Positions 1 through 8,413 are shown, counted from the stretch's first letter. The stretch: 64,000 nucleotides of DNA from Candidatus Nanopelagicus hibericus (GCF_002288005.1 NZ_CP016771.1:930001-994000); one strand, 5' to 3'. The notes: generated by a model from the letters alone, not told the origin. Program-made: numbers and translations.

Positions 1-1
1 C

Positions 2-448
2 GGTGATCTAACATCTAACCAGCCAATTATTTCAATTGAAGACCCATTTGCAGAGGATGATTGGCAAAGTTGGCAGAATTTTTCTGAAATTGCTCCTAAG
101 AAACTGCAGGTTATGGGTGATGATTTACTCACAACAAATCTAGATCGCTTAAATCAAGCAATTGCCAGTAAGAGTGCAAATGCAATATTGATTAAAGCAA
201 ATCAAAATGGTTTAGTCACCTCAACTCTTAATGTGTTAAAACAGGCTCGAGCAAACAATTTCAATACTGTCGTTTCGGCTAGATCTGGTGAAAATGAGGA
301 TTCTTGGCTAGCAGATTTAGCTGTTGGCTGGAGTGCTGGTCAGATTAAGGTGGGGTCAACTCATGGCTCTGAAAGGAATGCAAAGTGGAATAGGTTGCTT
401 GAGCTTGAGGCAACAGAGGAGTGTAGGTTCTTAAATCCTTTTAATTAA
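2..448 (+). CDS. Enolase-family paralog, C-terminal part (5' end outside window)
   Basis: The open frame runs in from the left edge, so only the C-terminal barrel half of an enolase-like protein is seen. It shows the family landmarks in order: SIEDPFAEDDW (metal-binding Glu/Asp), VMGDDLLTTN (metal-binding Asp), ILIKANQ (the catalytic-base lysine position) and GQIKVGS...SERNAKWNRLLELE near the C-terminus. In ordinary enolase the loop before the last metal/substrate elements reads SHRSGETED; here it is SARSGENED, so the conserved active-site histidine is alanine. This suggests a paralog rather than the glycolytic housekeeping copy, possibly acting on a sugar-acid-derived substrate, given the neighbouring aldonate dehydratase, which it overlaps convergently by 4 bp. 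That functional link is inference. Family assignment is firm; substrate is unknown. Confidence 0.85.
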   Translation, partial: GDLTSNQPIISIEDPFAEDDWQSWQNFSEIAPKKLQVMGDDLLTTNLDRLNQAIASKSANAILIKANQNGLVTSTLNVLKQARANNFNTVVSARSGENEDSWLADLAVGWSAGQIKVGSTHGSERNAKWNRLLELEATEECRFLNPFN

Positions 449-2172
449 TGTGAGTGGCGCGGAACGTAATCGCCACTGCCACCAACTAAGAAATCAAGAT
501 CAGCCCCAAGATGTGCTTGTTGCACATGCTCGATATACATCTTGCTCCAACCACGGTCTGCTTTAGGTTTTGGTGCTACCCAAGCTGCTTTACGTTTTGC
601 TAACTCCTCAGATGAAATAAGTAAATTTAATTTACGATTTGGCACATCAAGTTCAATCTCATCACCATTTTGCACAAACGCAAGTGGTCCACCAGCAGTT
701 GACTCTGGCGAGACATGCAAGACCACCGTGCCATATGCGGTTCCACTCATTCTGGCATCTGAAATTCTCACCATATCGGTAACACCTTGATCTAACATTT
801 TCTTTGGCATCGGTAGATTTCCGACCTCTGGAAATCCGGGATAACCCTTTGGGCCAGAGTTTTTTAGAACCAAAATAGTATCGGCGGTAACTGGCAAATT
901 TGGATCATCAGCAACTTTTAAGTACTCCTCAATCTCATTAAATACAAGTGCTTTTCCTTTGTGTGTTAATAACTTTGGTGTCGCAGCTGATACTTTAATA
1001 ATCGCGCCATCTGGAGCGAGTGAGCCTTTAACCACCACGATTCCACCACCAGCTGCTTGAAATGGCTTACTTACTGGGGTAATCACCTCTTTATTCCAAT
1101 TTTCAGCTCCTTCGATATTTTCCTTCACAGTGTTACCAGTTACGGTGATGTGGTCGGTGTGAATTAAGTTTGCGATCTCCTTCATGACAGTTGGCACACC
1201 ACCTGCATCGAAAAACTCTTCCATCAGATATTTACCACTTGGCATCATATTTGCAATGACGGGAACATCTTTACCCAATTTATCAAAATCATCTAGATTC
1301 AATGGCACGCCCACTCGACCAGCAATTGCTAATAAGTGAACCACTGCATTGGTTGAGCCACCGATAGCAGCTAATATCTTGATAGCATTTTCAAATGCTT
1401 TGCGATTTAATATTTTTGAAAGCCGCAAATCCTCTTCCACCATCTTCACAATTCGACGACCAGATAAGGTTGCTAAGGTAAATTTGCGTGAATCAACCGC
1501 TGGAATTGCAGCCGCTCCTGGTAGTTGCACACCAAGTGCTTCAGTAACACATGCCATAGTTGAAGCAGTTCCCATTGTCATGCATGAACCTTGGCTACGT
1601 GCAGAGCAAGACTCCATCGCCATAAACTCTTCAAAACTGATCTTGCCGCTTCTGACCTGCTCGCTATATTTCCAAACTAAAGTTCCTGAGCCAACTGGTT
1701 GACCTTGATATCTACCATTGAGCATCGGTCCACCAGTGATCATCAGTGTTGGTAGATCAACACTTGCTGCTCCCATTAATAATCCAGGTGGTGTCTTGTC
1801 GCAATTGCCAAGTAATACAACACCATCTAATGGATGGGATCTAATTAACTCTTCAACCTCCATCGCCAACATATTGCGATATAACATTGTGGTTGGTCGC
1901 TGTAAGGATTCACTAAGTGACATCGCTGGAAATTCAAGTGGAAAACCACCTGCCTCCCATACTCCACGCTTTACTGCTTCTGCCACATCATCTAAGGATC
2001 CATTACAAGGATTTAACTCCGACCAGGTATTGGCAATACCAATTACTGGTCTGCCATCAAATACATCAGGGGCATATCCTTGATTGCGAAGGCGCTCTCG
2101 GTGGATGTAACCACCCTTATCTTTTAATCCAAACCAGTACTGGCTGCGGCGATCAAATTTCTCTTCGCTCAC
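445..2172 (-). CDS. IlvD/Edd-family sugar-acid dehydratase (pentonate/aldonate dehydratase type)
   Basis: Converts an aldonate to its 2-keto-3-deoxy acid using a [2Fe-2S] cluster and Mg2+. Counting from the GTG at 2172, three cluster cysteines are visible: Cys56 (LNPCNGS), Cys124 (GNCDKTPPG) and Cys197 (GSCMTMGTAS). The catalytic serine lies in ISDARMSGTAYGT. The MITGGPMLNG and DKTPPGLLMGAASVDLP stretches resemble L-arabinonate/xylonate dehydratases more than biosynthetic IlvD or 6-phosphogluconate dehydratase, and the length (about 575 aa) fits that group. An upstream in-frame GTG at 2178 overlaps the GGAAGG ribosome site, so the GTG at 2172, 5 nt downstream of the site, is the better start. 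It is divergent from the FAH gene across a 115-bp gap containing a palindrome. The exact substrate (xylonate, arabinonate or another acid) cannot be read from the sequence. Confidence 0.9.
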   Translation of the reverse strand: MSEEKFDRRSQYWFGLKDKGGYIHRERLRNQGYAPDVFDGRPVIGIANTWSELNPCNGSLDDVAEAVKRGVWEAGGFPLEFPAMSLSESLQRPTTMLYRNMLAMEVEELIRSHPLDGVVLLGNCDKTPPGLLMGAASVDLPTLMITGGPMLNGRYQGQPVGSGTLVWKYSEQVRSGKISFEEFMAMESCSARSQGSCMTMGTASTMACVTEALGVQLPGAAAIPAVDSRKFTLATLSGRRIVKMVEEDLRLSKILNRKAFENAIKILAAIGGSTNAVVHLLAIAGRVGVPLNLDDFDKLGKDVPVIANMMPSGKYLMEEFFDAGGVPTVMKEIANLIHTDHITVTGNTVKENIEGAENWNKEVITPVSKPFQAAGGGIVVVKGSLAPDGAIIKVSAATPKLLTHKGKALVFNEIEEYLKVADDPNLPVTADTILVLKNSGPKGYPGFPEVGNLPMPKKMLDQGVTDMVRISDARMSGTAYGTVVLHVSPESTAGGPLAFVQNGDEIELDVPNRKLNLLISSEELAKRKAAWVAPKPKADRGWSKMYIEHVQQAHLGADLDFLVGGSGDYVPRHSH

Positions 2173-2198
2173 GCTCACCCTTCCGGCTCACTTTCAAC

Positions 2199-2213
2199 TC
2201 TCAAATATTGAGA
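2199..2213. promoter_or_regulatory. Perfect inverted repeat, candidate operator between divergent sugar-acid genes
   Basis: TCTCAAATATTGAGA has perfect 6-bp arms (TCTCAA/TTGAGA) around a 3-bp centre. It sits in the short divergent region between the dehydratase start and the FAH gene start, where a single repressor could control both directions. No regulator gene is seen within the window beside it, so the binding protein is unknown. Confidence 0.4.
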
Positions 2214-2287
2214 AAATTCCTATGTTAAGGTTTTCATATTCTAGTTCATAACCAGAAAAACTTCATCTCAATGAAAGTGAAGGACAA

Positions 2288-3151
2288 ATGAGAATCGCAC
2301 GCCTAGGTCAGTTTGGTAAGGAAAAGCCAGCAGTACTTGTCTCAGATACTGAGGTGGTATTTGTTGATGACTTAGTTGCAGATTTCAATCGAGTTGAGTT
2401 AGAGAATGGCGCAATCGCAAAGCTTGAAAAAGCAGATTTAAGTAAGCGAAGTAAGGTAAAGATTGCAGATTATAGAATTGGCTCTCCTGTTGCCCGCCCA
2501 ACCAAAGTCATTTGTGTTGGCTTAAATTACGCAAAACATGCAATTGAATCTGGAATGACTCCTCCGCCTGAGCCAGTTATTTTCATGAAGGCACCCGACA
2601 CAGTAATTGGCCCTAATGATGATGTTGCAGTGCCACCTAATTCAACTAAAACTGATTATGAGGTTGAGTTGTGTGTGGTTATCGGAAAAAATGCGCTTTA
2701 CTTGAATTCTCCTGAACAAGCAGCGGAGTACATTCTTGGATACACAATCTCACAAGATGTGTCTGAGCGTCACTGGCAGGTGGAACGCAGTGGCCAATGG
2801 GTGAAGGGTAAATCTTTTCCAACATTTAATCCTATGGGTCCGTGGATTGTAACCCAAGATGAGCTTGCAAAAAATAATCTATCGGCAGACAACCTAAACC
2901 TCTCATGCACTGTTGATGGTGAGGTAAGACAAAATTCAAGTACAAATGATTTGATCTTCGGTATTAATCATTGCGTTTGGTATATCTCACAATTTATGGA
3001 GTTAAAAGCAGGAGATGTAATAAACACTGGAACACCGGAGGGTGTGGGTATGGGATTTAAACCTGAGAAATTCCTAAAAGGTGGGGAAAATATCATCACT
3101 ACTATTGAAGGAATCGGAACTATTAAGAATAAGGTTATAAATTTTAAGTAA
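2288..3151 (+). CDS. Fumarylacetoacetate hydrolase (FAH) family enzyme of sugar-acid catabolism
   Basis: 287 aa. A variable N-terminal domain (about residues 1-70) precedes the FAH catalytic fold. Seen: VICVGLNYAKHA, FMKAPDTVIGP, the metal-binding TDYEVELCVVIG (E-x-E), SQDVSERHWQ, and the C-terminal NTGTPEGVGMGFKP signature typical of the ureidoglycolate-lyase/2,4-diketo-3-deoxyaldonate-hydrolase branch. In context (aldonate dehydratase one side, 2-oxoglutarate-semialdehyde dehydrogenase the other) it could act as a 2-keto-3-deoxypentonate dehydratase (oxidative route), or as a diketo-deoxy-acid hydrolase yielding pyruvate and a hydroxy acid. The semialdehyde dehydrogenase favours the first; the length and the C-terminal signature favour the second. 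The start has an AAGGA ribosome site 4 nt upstream of the ATG. It abuts the convergent dehydrogenase gene with no gap. Confidence 0.85.
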   Translation: MRIARLGQFGKEKPAVLVSDTEVVFVDDLVADFNRVELENGAIAKLEKADLSKRSKVKIADYRIGSPVARPTKVICVGLNYAKHAIESGMTPPPEPVIFMKAPDTVIGPNDDVAVPPNSTKTDYEVELCVVIGKNALYLNSPEQAAEYILGYTISQDVSERHWQVERSGQWVKGKSFPTFNPMGPWIVTQDELAKNNLSADNLNLSCTVDGEVRQNSSTNDLIFGINHCVWYISQFMELKAGDVINTGTPEGVGMGFKPEKFLKGGENIITTIEGIGTIKNKVINFK

Positions 3152-4678
3152 TTAATTAATTACTTTATTGCTTCGCTCTCCATTAATTACTCGCTCAATT
3201 CCATATGGATTACCATTTTGCAACTCTGCAGGTAATTGCTTATCTGGGAAATTTTGATAAACCACTGGTCTAACAAAACGATATAAGGCATCTAAACCAA
3301 CTGAGGTGGTATGACTGGATGAAGCTGGCCACTGTCCACCATGGTTTTGGGCAGCTGTGACTGAGACTGAGGTAGGAAATCCATTCCAGATTAGGCGCCC
3401 GGCAAGTTGAGAGAGTTGATTCACTAAGGCTGTTACATCTTCATTACTGCCCGCATGAATAGCTGATGCTAATTGCCCACTCATTGCCTTGGCAACTGTT
3501 AAGAATTGATCAAATGGTGCTCGAATAATTACTGAGGTTGGCCCAAAATGTTCCTCTAATAGATCATCATGGTTATTAACATCCTTCCAATCAACTACAA
3601 AAATACTTGGAGTCACGCCAAATCCTTCAGGGTTATTCACTCCGGTAATTACCCGAACTGCTTTAGCTTTGCTGATTGAACTGATTGCTTCGATAAATCT
3701 GCTGGCAATACCTTTATTTAATAATGGCCCAACTTTTTGTCCTGAGATATATGCTTCTACTTGTTCAATGAATTTATCGCCAAGTGAGTCATTTGGCACC
3801 ACAATAATTCCAGGCTTAGTGCAAAACTGGCCAGAGGCAAGCAGGGCTGAATCCATTGCAGCCTTTGCCAACTCCTCTGACTTTTCAACTAAAGATGTGG
3901 GGGTGAAAAATACTGGATTTAATGATCCCATTTCGGCATAAACAGGAATGGGGACTTCTCGCTCTTGCGACAACTTAATTAATAATTTACCAACTAATCC
4001 AGATCCAGTAAATCCAACCGCAGTGATTTCTGGTGCTTTTGCCAACCAATGTGTAATTTCAGGATTAACTCCCTGCACAAGAGTAAATATCTCCTTAGGT
4101 AATCCTTGTGAAGTAATCGCCTTAATGACCGCTTCATAAACCATTTGACAGGTATTTGGATGTGATGGATGTGCTTTTACAACAACTGGGCAGCCAGCTG
4201 CCAACGCGGATGCGGTATCACCGCCAGCAACTGAGAAGGCAAGTGGAAAATTAGAGGCTGCAAAAATCGCAACAACTCCGAGTGGTTGTTGAGATTTGCG
4301 TAGATCGGGTCTTGCAACTGGCAGATAATTTAGATCTGCCAAATCAATAATCGGCAATAGGTGTGCGCCAGTTTTTACCAGCTCTGCGAATGCGCGTATC
4401 TGGATGACTGTGCGCATTACCTCTCCGCTTACTCGAGCCATTGGCAACGCTGTTTCCAAGTGTGATATTTCAGCTAGTTTTTCTTTTTGCGCTTCAATTT
4501 CATTTGCGATCGCATTTAATAAGGCGGCTCTTTGGGTTGGATTTGTTCCAGCCAATTTTGACTTAACTTTTTCAGCAGATTTAATGGCGGCGCTGGTTAG
4601 GTCAAAATCCCACTCCGTGATCGCAGATCCAACAGATTGGCCTGTTGCTGGATTAACTGCGGTAAATGTCTTGCTCAT
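3152..4678 (-). CDS. 2-oxoglutarate-semialdehyde (2,5-dioxovalerate) dehydrogenase, ALDH superfamily
   Basis: 508 aa NAD(P)-dependent aldehyde dehydrogenase. The active-site set is intact: Asn143 in ASNFPLAFS, the NAD-pocket GFTGSGLVG at 222-230, general base Glu249 in YAEMGSLNPVF, and nucleophile Cys286 in SGQFCTKPG. The HPSHPNT and EMGSLNPVF wording is typical of the alpha-ketoglutaric-semialdehyde dehydrogenase group rather than of betaine or succinate-semialdehyde enzymes (family knowledge). It oxidises 2-oxoglutarate semialdehyde to 2-oxoglutarate, the last step of non-phosphorylative pentose or sugar-diacid degradation. It is convergent with the FAH gene and in the same direction as the dehydratase, which fits one catabolic unit. 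Confidence 0.88.
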   Translation of the reverse strand: MSKTFTAVNPATGQSVGSAITEWDFDLTSAAIKSAEKVKSKLAGTNPTQRAALLNAIANEIEAQKEKLAEISHLETALPMARVSGEVMRTVIQIRAFAELVKTGAHLLPIIDLADLNYLPVARPDLRKSQQPLGVVAIFAASNFPLAFSVAGGDTASALAAGCPVVVKAHPSHPNTCQMVYEAVIKAITSQGLPKEIFTLVQGVNPEITHWLAKAPEITAVGFTGSGLVGKLLIKLSQEREVPIPVYAEMGSLNPVFFTPTSLVEKSEELAKAAMDSALLASGQFCTKPGIIVVPNDSLGDKFIEQVEAYISGQKVGPLLNKGIASRFIEAISSISKAKAVRVITGVNNPEGFGVTPSIFVVDWKDVNNHDDLLEEHFGPTSVIIRAPFDQFLTVAKAMSGQLASAIHAGSNEDVTALVNQLSQLAGRLIWNGFPTSVSVTAAQNHGGQWPASSSHTTSVGLDALYRFVRPVVYQNFPDKQLPAELQNGNPYGIERVINGERSNKVIN

Positions 4679-4730
4679 TTGCCAACTATAACTAGAAACT
4701 TATAAATTAAATATTTCTCTCCCGGCCATC

Positions 4731-5093
4731 TCAGTATCTAGGAGCATTACGTGTGCGCTCAACCTTTGGTTTTCGCAGATTTCGCTTACTCCAACAGATG
4801 TTATGCCAATGCCGCCTCCCGCTTTGATCATGTTCCAACCAAGCTACTGTGTGCGGAGTGGCCATGGGAATTATCTGATCACAGCCTGGGCAACGATATG
4901 GTTTATTTGAGGTTGAACCACTAATTTTTCTAACTACGTAAATTCCGTCATCATGCTCTTCAATTGACTCATTTGAGGTTGTGATATCTCGCTCATCATC
5001 AGCGATGTTGACCCTTTTAACCTTGTTTTTCGGCTTCATTTTACGTGGACTCACAGGATTATTCTCCCGAACAAATTGAGTTTTTATTACCAA
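4731..5093 (-). CDS. Conserved actinobacterial zinc-ribbon-like protein of unknown function
   Basis: 120 aa from the upstream ATG, or 102 aa from the in-frame ATG at 5039. The N-terminal half is charged and probably disordered. The C-terminal half holds RCPGCDQ...H...RRHWHNICW, a Cys-x2-Cys plus His/Cys arrangement that could bind zinc. Similar short proteins occur widely in actinobacteria, sometimes labelled ATP/GTP-binding without basis; I see no nucleotide-binding motif. It is divergent from the ABC transporter pair, with the 5' ends only about 20 bp apart, so the two may share a control region. Neither candidate start has a convincing ribosome site. Function unknown. Confidence 0.7.
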   Translation of the reverse strand: MVIKTQFVRENNPVSPRKMKPKNKVKRVNIADDERDITTSNESIEEHDDGIYVVRKISGSTSNKPYRCPGCDQIIPMATPHTVAWLEHDQSGRRHWHNICWSKRNLRKPKVERTRNAPRY

Positions 5094-5111
5094 TTAAGGC
5101 AAGATGTCGCT

Positions 5112-5969
5112 ATGAGTAATGCCCCAGCAATAGAGATACGTGGCCTAGTAAAGAATTACGGCAGCAAAGCTGCAGTTGCAGGGATTGACCTGCAAGTTGA
5201 AAATGGTGAGATCTTCGCACTCCTAGGACCAAACGGTGCTGGTAAAACAACAACCGTTGAAATCCTTGAGGGTTATCGAAATGCCACTTCTGGTGAAGTA
5301 AGAGTGTTGGGATTCGATCCAGCGACAAAGGGTGATTCAGGTCAAAGATGGCGAAATCGGATTGGTATTGTTTTGCAATCCACAAGTGATGCCGCAGATT
5401 TGAGTGTTTTAGAAACGATCTCACACTTTGCAAATTACTATGAAAAGCCTCGTGATGTTAACCAAGTAATTAGTGAAGTCGGCTTGGAAGAAAAAATTAA
5501 TGCAAAAGTGCGTGAGCTGTCTGGAGGGCAACGTCGACGGCTAGATGTTGCTCTGGGGATTATTGGTTCTCCAGAATTAATCTTTTTAGATGAGCCAACT
5601 ACTGGATTTGATCCTGAGGCGAGAAGATCATTTTGGGAGTTAATTAAACTTTTAAAATCTGAGGGCAGTACGATTTTGCTTACGACGCATTATTTGGATG
5701 AAGCTCAGGCACTTGCTGATCGCGTTGGTGTAATTAACAATGGAAAAATTATTGAAATTGCAACTCCACAAACCCTTGGGGGCCGCAATAATGCCCCAGC
5801 TAAAGTTTGTTGGTTAGAAGATGGTGTATCCAAAGAGATTTTAAGTAAGGACCCAACAGCAGAAGTAGCCAAATTAAGTCAGAGATTTAATGGCCAAATT
5901 CCCGAGCTAGAAGTTTTAAGACCCAATCTAGAGGAGATTTATTTAAAAATGATTGGTGGGCTTAAATGA
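5112..5969 (+). CDS. ABC transporter ATP-binding protein (ABC-2/drug-exporter type)
   Basis: 285 aa from the ATG at 5112; an in-frame ATG at 5076 would add 12 residues and run further into the divergent gene. The nucleotide-binding domain is complete: Walker A GPNGAGKTTT (about 38-47), signature LSGGQRRRLD, Walker B LIFLDEPTTGFD, and H-loop TTHYLDEA. The C-terminal segment (ELEVLRPNLEEIYLKMIG) is the usual tail of DrrA/CcmA-like subunits. It drives export of an unknown substrate together with the next gene, whose ATG overlaps this stop by 4 bp (ATGA). Confidence 0.9.
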   Translation: MSNAPAIEIRGLVKNYGSKAAVAGIDLQVENGEIFALLGPNGAGKTTTVEILEGYRNATSGEVRVLGFDPATKGDSGQRWRNRIGIVLQSTSDAADLSVLETISHFANYYEKPRDVNQVISEVGLEEKINAKVRELSGGQRRRLDVALGIIGSPELIFLDEPTTGFDPEARRSFWELIKLLKSEGSTILLTTHYLDEAQALADRVGVINNGKIIEIATPQTLGGRNNAPAKVCWLEDGVSKEILSKDPTAEVAKLSQRFNGQIPELEVLRPNLEEIYLKMIGGLK

Positions 5970-6760
5970 ATACGATTAATAAAAGCATAAGAATTGGGTT
6001 ACTGCGCAGCAAATTAGAGTTAAAGCAATTCCTGCGCCAACGTGAGTCCGTAGTATTCACTTTATTTTTTCCAGTCATTCTGCTATTTATATTCGGTTCA
6101 GTCTTTCAAGACACTATTGCACCAGGGGTTACCTTTAGCCAATATTTTGTTGCTGGCATGGTTGCATCTGGCTTGGTAAATACTGGATTTCAACAACTGG
6201 CGATCACAATTCCCATGGAGAGAGATGACGGCACATTAAAAAGGTTGCGTGGTACGCCAATGTCAGTCACATCATATTTTATTGGTAAAGCTTTATTAGT
6301 TACCATTTTGATGATCATTCAAACCGTATTGCTATTGTTTTTCGGAACTGTACTTTTTGGTTTAAACCTGCCAACAGATATGAACTCATGGTGGACTTTT
6401 ACATGGTTAATAATCCTGGGAAGTGCCTGCTCTACCGTCTTGGGAATTGCCTTTTCAGTTGTGCCAAAAACTGGCCGAGGTGCATCAGCGGTTGTTTCAC
6501 CAATCGTAATAATTTTGCAATTCTTTAGTGGAGTGTTTTTTGTTTTCACCTCACTACCAACTTGGATGCAACAGTTTGCTGCGCTATTCCCGCTGAAATG
6601 GCTTACCCAAGGAATGCGATCAGTGTTTTTACCAGATGATTTTGCCTCCCAAGAGGTTGCAGGAAACTGGGAGATTGGTAGGACTGCCCTAGTTTTGTTC
6701 ATCTGGTTACTAGTTGGATTAGTACTGGCCATAAAAACTTTTAAATGGAGTAGGGAGTAA
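5966..6760 (+). CDS. ABC-2 type transporter permease
   Basis: 264 aa integral membrane protein with about six hydrophobic segments. The first follows a basic N-terminus (RQRESVVFTLFFPVILLFIFG); the core YFVAGMVASGLVNTGFQ...IPMERDDGTLKRLRGTPMS is the ABC-2 permease signature region, and the last segment is near the C-terminus (LVLFIWLLVGLVLAI). It is translationally coupled to the ATPase gene by a 4-bp overlap, giving a half-transporter pair of the drug/lipid/polysaccharide export type. Substrate cannot be told. The secreted protein gene that follows starts 2 bp after its stop and may be co-transcribed. Confidence 0.9.
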   Translation: MNTINKSIRIGLLRSKLELKQFLRQRESVVFTLFFPVILLFIFGSVFQDTIAPGVTFSQYFVAGMVASGLVNTGFQQLAITIPMERDDGTLKRLRGTPMSVTSYFIGKALLVTILMIIQTVLLLFFGTVLFGLNLPTDMNSWWTFTWLIILGSACSTVLGIAFSVVPKTGRGASAVVSPIVIILQFFSGVFFVFTSLPTWMQQFAALFPLKWLTQGMRSVFLPDDFASQEVAGNWEIGRTALVLFIWLLVGLVLAIKTFKWSRE

Positions 6761-6762
6761 AC

Positions 6763-7467
6763 ATAAAATTAATTATTGCCATACTAATCTCTGTTTCAGT
6801 GTCAATTACATCTGCATATGGCGCAACTCCTTCACCAAAAGTAAGCCCTAAGCCAACCTCAACTACCAAACCGGCAGCAACAAAATCTGCAACGGCAACA
6901 CCAAATACTTCCCAAACAACAACTCCTTCAAAAAAGCCAAGTAAAAAACCTACTAAAAAGAAGGTGAAGAAAACTGCAACTCCAATTCCATCACCTTTAC
7001 CAGAGTGGCCACCAGTTGGTTTCACCGCTAATAAAGGGATATATGCAAAGATTCCAAGTAGCAAAGAGTTATTGGGGCTTATTTCAGCTAAAGCTGGTTT
7101 GGCAGAGTTAGTGAAAAAATGTGAGGCAAATGCTTGTGGTGCGGTTATTGTTGCCGCAGATTACACCTGCAAATGGTGGGAGATTAAATCAACTGTGTAT
7201 GGAAATGACCCCGCTGATTCAACTAAAAAAATTGTTCTTGGCAGACTACTAACCACATCTAAAGAGCTTGCGCCTAAAACCTATGCAAATATTATTTTAG
7301 TTAGTGATGAGCCAATATTTAGCCCAGCAGTAGTTGATCCAAACACTGGTGAGAGCATCCCTGGTGCACAACGTCCAGGCATATTTGTTGGTGGAATTTC
7401 TGCAATCTGTCACAAAACTGGTTCCGTTGATAATACGATCACCAATACCTACACCCCGGTAAAGTAA
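6763..7467 (+). CDS. Secreted Pro/Thr/Lys-rich protein of unknown function, apparent ATA start codon
   Basis: The only regular start is GTG at 6799, but translation upstream in the same frame, back to an ATA at 6763, reads like a textbook signal peptide: a lysine, a hydrophobic run (LIIAILISVSVSI) and a TSAYGA cleavage region. AGGGAG at 6752-6757 sits 5 nt before the ATA. No ATG, GTG or TTG lies between the TAG at 6751 and the GTG at 6799, so I favour ATA initiation (234 codons). After the signal come a Pro/Thr/Lys low-complexity linker (about residues 24-75) and a roughly 150-residue C-terminal domain with four cysteines (KKCEANACG, DYTCKWW, SAICHK) that I do not recognise. It lies directly downstream of the ABC permease. 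Confidence 0.65.
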   Translation: MKLIIAILISVSVSITSAYGATPSPKVSPKPTSTTKPAATKSATATPNTSQTTTPSKKPSKKPTKKKVKKTATPIPSPLPEWPPVGFTANKGIYAKIPSSKELLGLISAKAGLAELVKKCEANACGAVIVAADYTCKWWEIKSTVYGNDPADSTKKIVLGRLLTTSKELAPKTYANIILVSDEPIFSPAVVDPNTGESIPGAQRPGIFVGGISAICHKTGSVDNTITNTYTPVK

Positions 7468-7483
7468 AAAATAGGAATCTAAA

Positions 7484-7804
7484 TTGTTAGGCGGCATCAA
7501 TAACAGCTTGTTTCTAATCTCATTGTCTGGCTTTGCTGTTGTTGCAGTAATGATTGTAATTCTGAAATGGGCTTTTTCAAGAAATAAATCGATTATCGAA
7601 AAAAATAAGAAATTAGGCACAGCTGATCAATATGGATTACTAAAGGTTGCTCATTCGCCCAAAAATCATATTGAGGGTGAAATGCTCAGGCAAAAACTAC
7701 TTGAAGTGGGAATCAAGGCGACCTTGACACAAACTGTAGAAGGACCGAAGTTACTTGTCTTTGAAAAAGATCTTAAAATCGCAAAGGCGACTTTAAATAG
7801 CTAG
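7484..7804 (+). CDS. Small membrane protein with DUF2007-like C-terminal domain
   Basis: 106 aa starting at TTG 7484, with AGGAA 6 nt upstream. One N-terminal membrane segment (ISLSGFAVVAVMIVILKWAF) is followed by a basic linker and a soluble domain beginning LLKVAHSPKNHIEGEMLRQ. The pattern in which residues from an upstream position are followed by KLLEVGIKA and a final KDLKIAKATL resembles DUF2007/putative signal-transducing domains, but the match is by eye. It follows the secreted-protein gene by 16 bp and ends overlapping the convergent adenosyltransferase gene by 4 bp. Function unknown. Confidence 0.6.
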   Translation: MLGGINNSLFLISLSGFAVVAVMIVILKWAFSRNKSIIEKNKKLGTADQYGLLKVAHSPKNHIEGEMLRQKLLEVGIKATLTQTVEGPKLLVFEKDLKIAKATLNS

Positions 7805-8376
7805 CGGTTAGCTCCTGGGACCCATAATTGATCACCAATTTCTTTATTGACATAGCGGGCCAACACAAACAATAAATCTGATAAGCGATTTAAATATTTA
7901 GCAGTTACTGGATTAACACCGCTACCAAAAGAATGTATCGCATGCCAGGTTGCGCGTTCTGCTCGTCGGGTTACTGTTCGCGCCACATGCATAAGGGCAG
8001 CAGCTGGAGTTCCGGATGGCAAAACAAATGATCTAAGTGGTGTTAGATTTTCATTGAATTTATCAATTTGTTTTTCAAGGTAATCAACCTGAGACTCTAG
8101 AACTCTAAGCGGCTCATGCTCGGGCTTATCGACCACTGGTGTACATAGATCCCCGCCAACATCAAATAGGTCATTTTGTACTCGAATTAATAATTTTTTA
8201 ATCTCTTCATCTTTTAGATTTCCCATGGCTAATACGACACCTATTGAAGAGTTTGCTTCATCTACGGTCGCATATGCCTCAAGGCGTGGATCATTTTTTG
8301 AGGTTCTACTCATATCCCCAAGTGAGGTTGTGCCATCATCGCCAGTTTTTGTATAGATCCGGGTTAAGTTCACCAT
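7801..8376 (-). CDS. Cob(I)alamin adenosyltransferase, PduO type
   Basis: 191 aa. It makes adenosylcobalamin from cob(I)alamin and ATP. The N-terminal [21 protein letters not shown] is the ATP-binding signature; [16 protein letters not shown] and the C-terminal [13 protein letters not shown]...[16 protein letters not shown] complete the helical-bundle PduO family pattern. The length matches the family. In Mycobacterium the same gene sits between atpC and murA, and that neighbourhood is kept here. It is divergent from murA with almost no intergenic space. A B12-dependent enzyme (for example methylmalonyl-CoA mutase or ribonucleotide reductase) is implied elsewhere in the genome. Confidence 0.92.
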   Translation of the reverse strand: MVNLTRIYTKTGDDGTTSLGDMSRTSKNDPRLEAYATVDEANSSIGVVLAMGNLKDEEIKKLLIRVQNDLFDVGGDLCTPVVDKPEHEPLRVLESQVDYLEKQIDKFNENLTPLRSFVLPSGTPAAALMHVARTVTRRAERATWHAIHSFGSGVNPVTAKYLNRLSDLLFVLARYVNKEIGDQLWVPGANR

Positions 8377-8413
8377 GACCTCACCCTACCTTAAGCAATT
8401 ACAATGGGGAATT

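Noticed and set aside
5076-5111. Longer ABC ATPase start
   Set aside because: The extra 12 residues are not family-like and would overlap the 5' end of the divergent zinc-ribbon gene; ATG 5112 gives the standard N-terminus.
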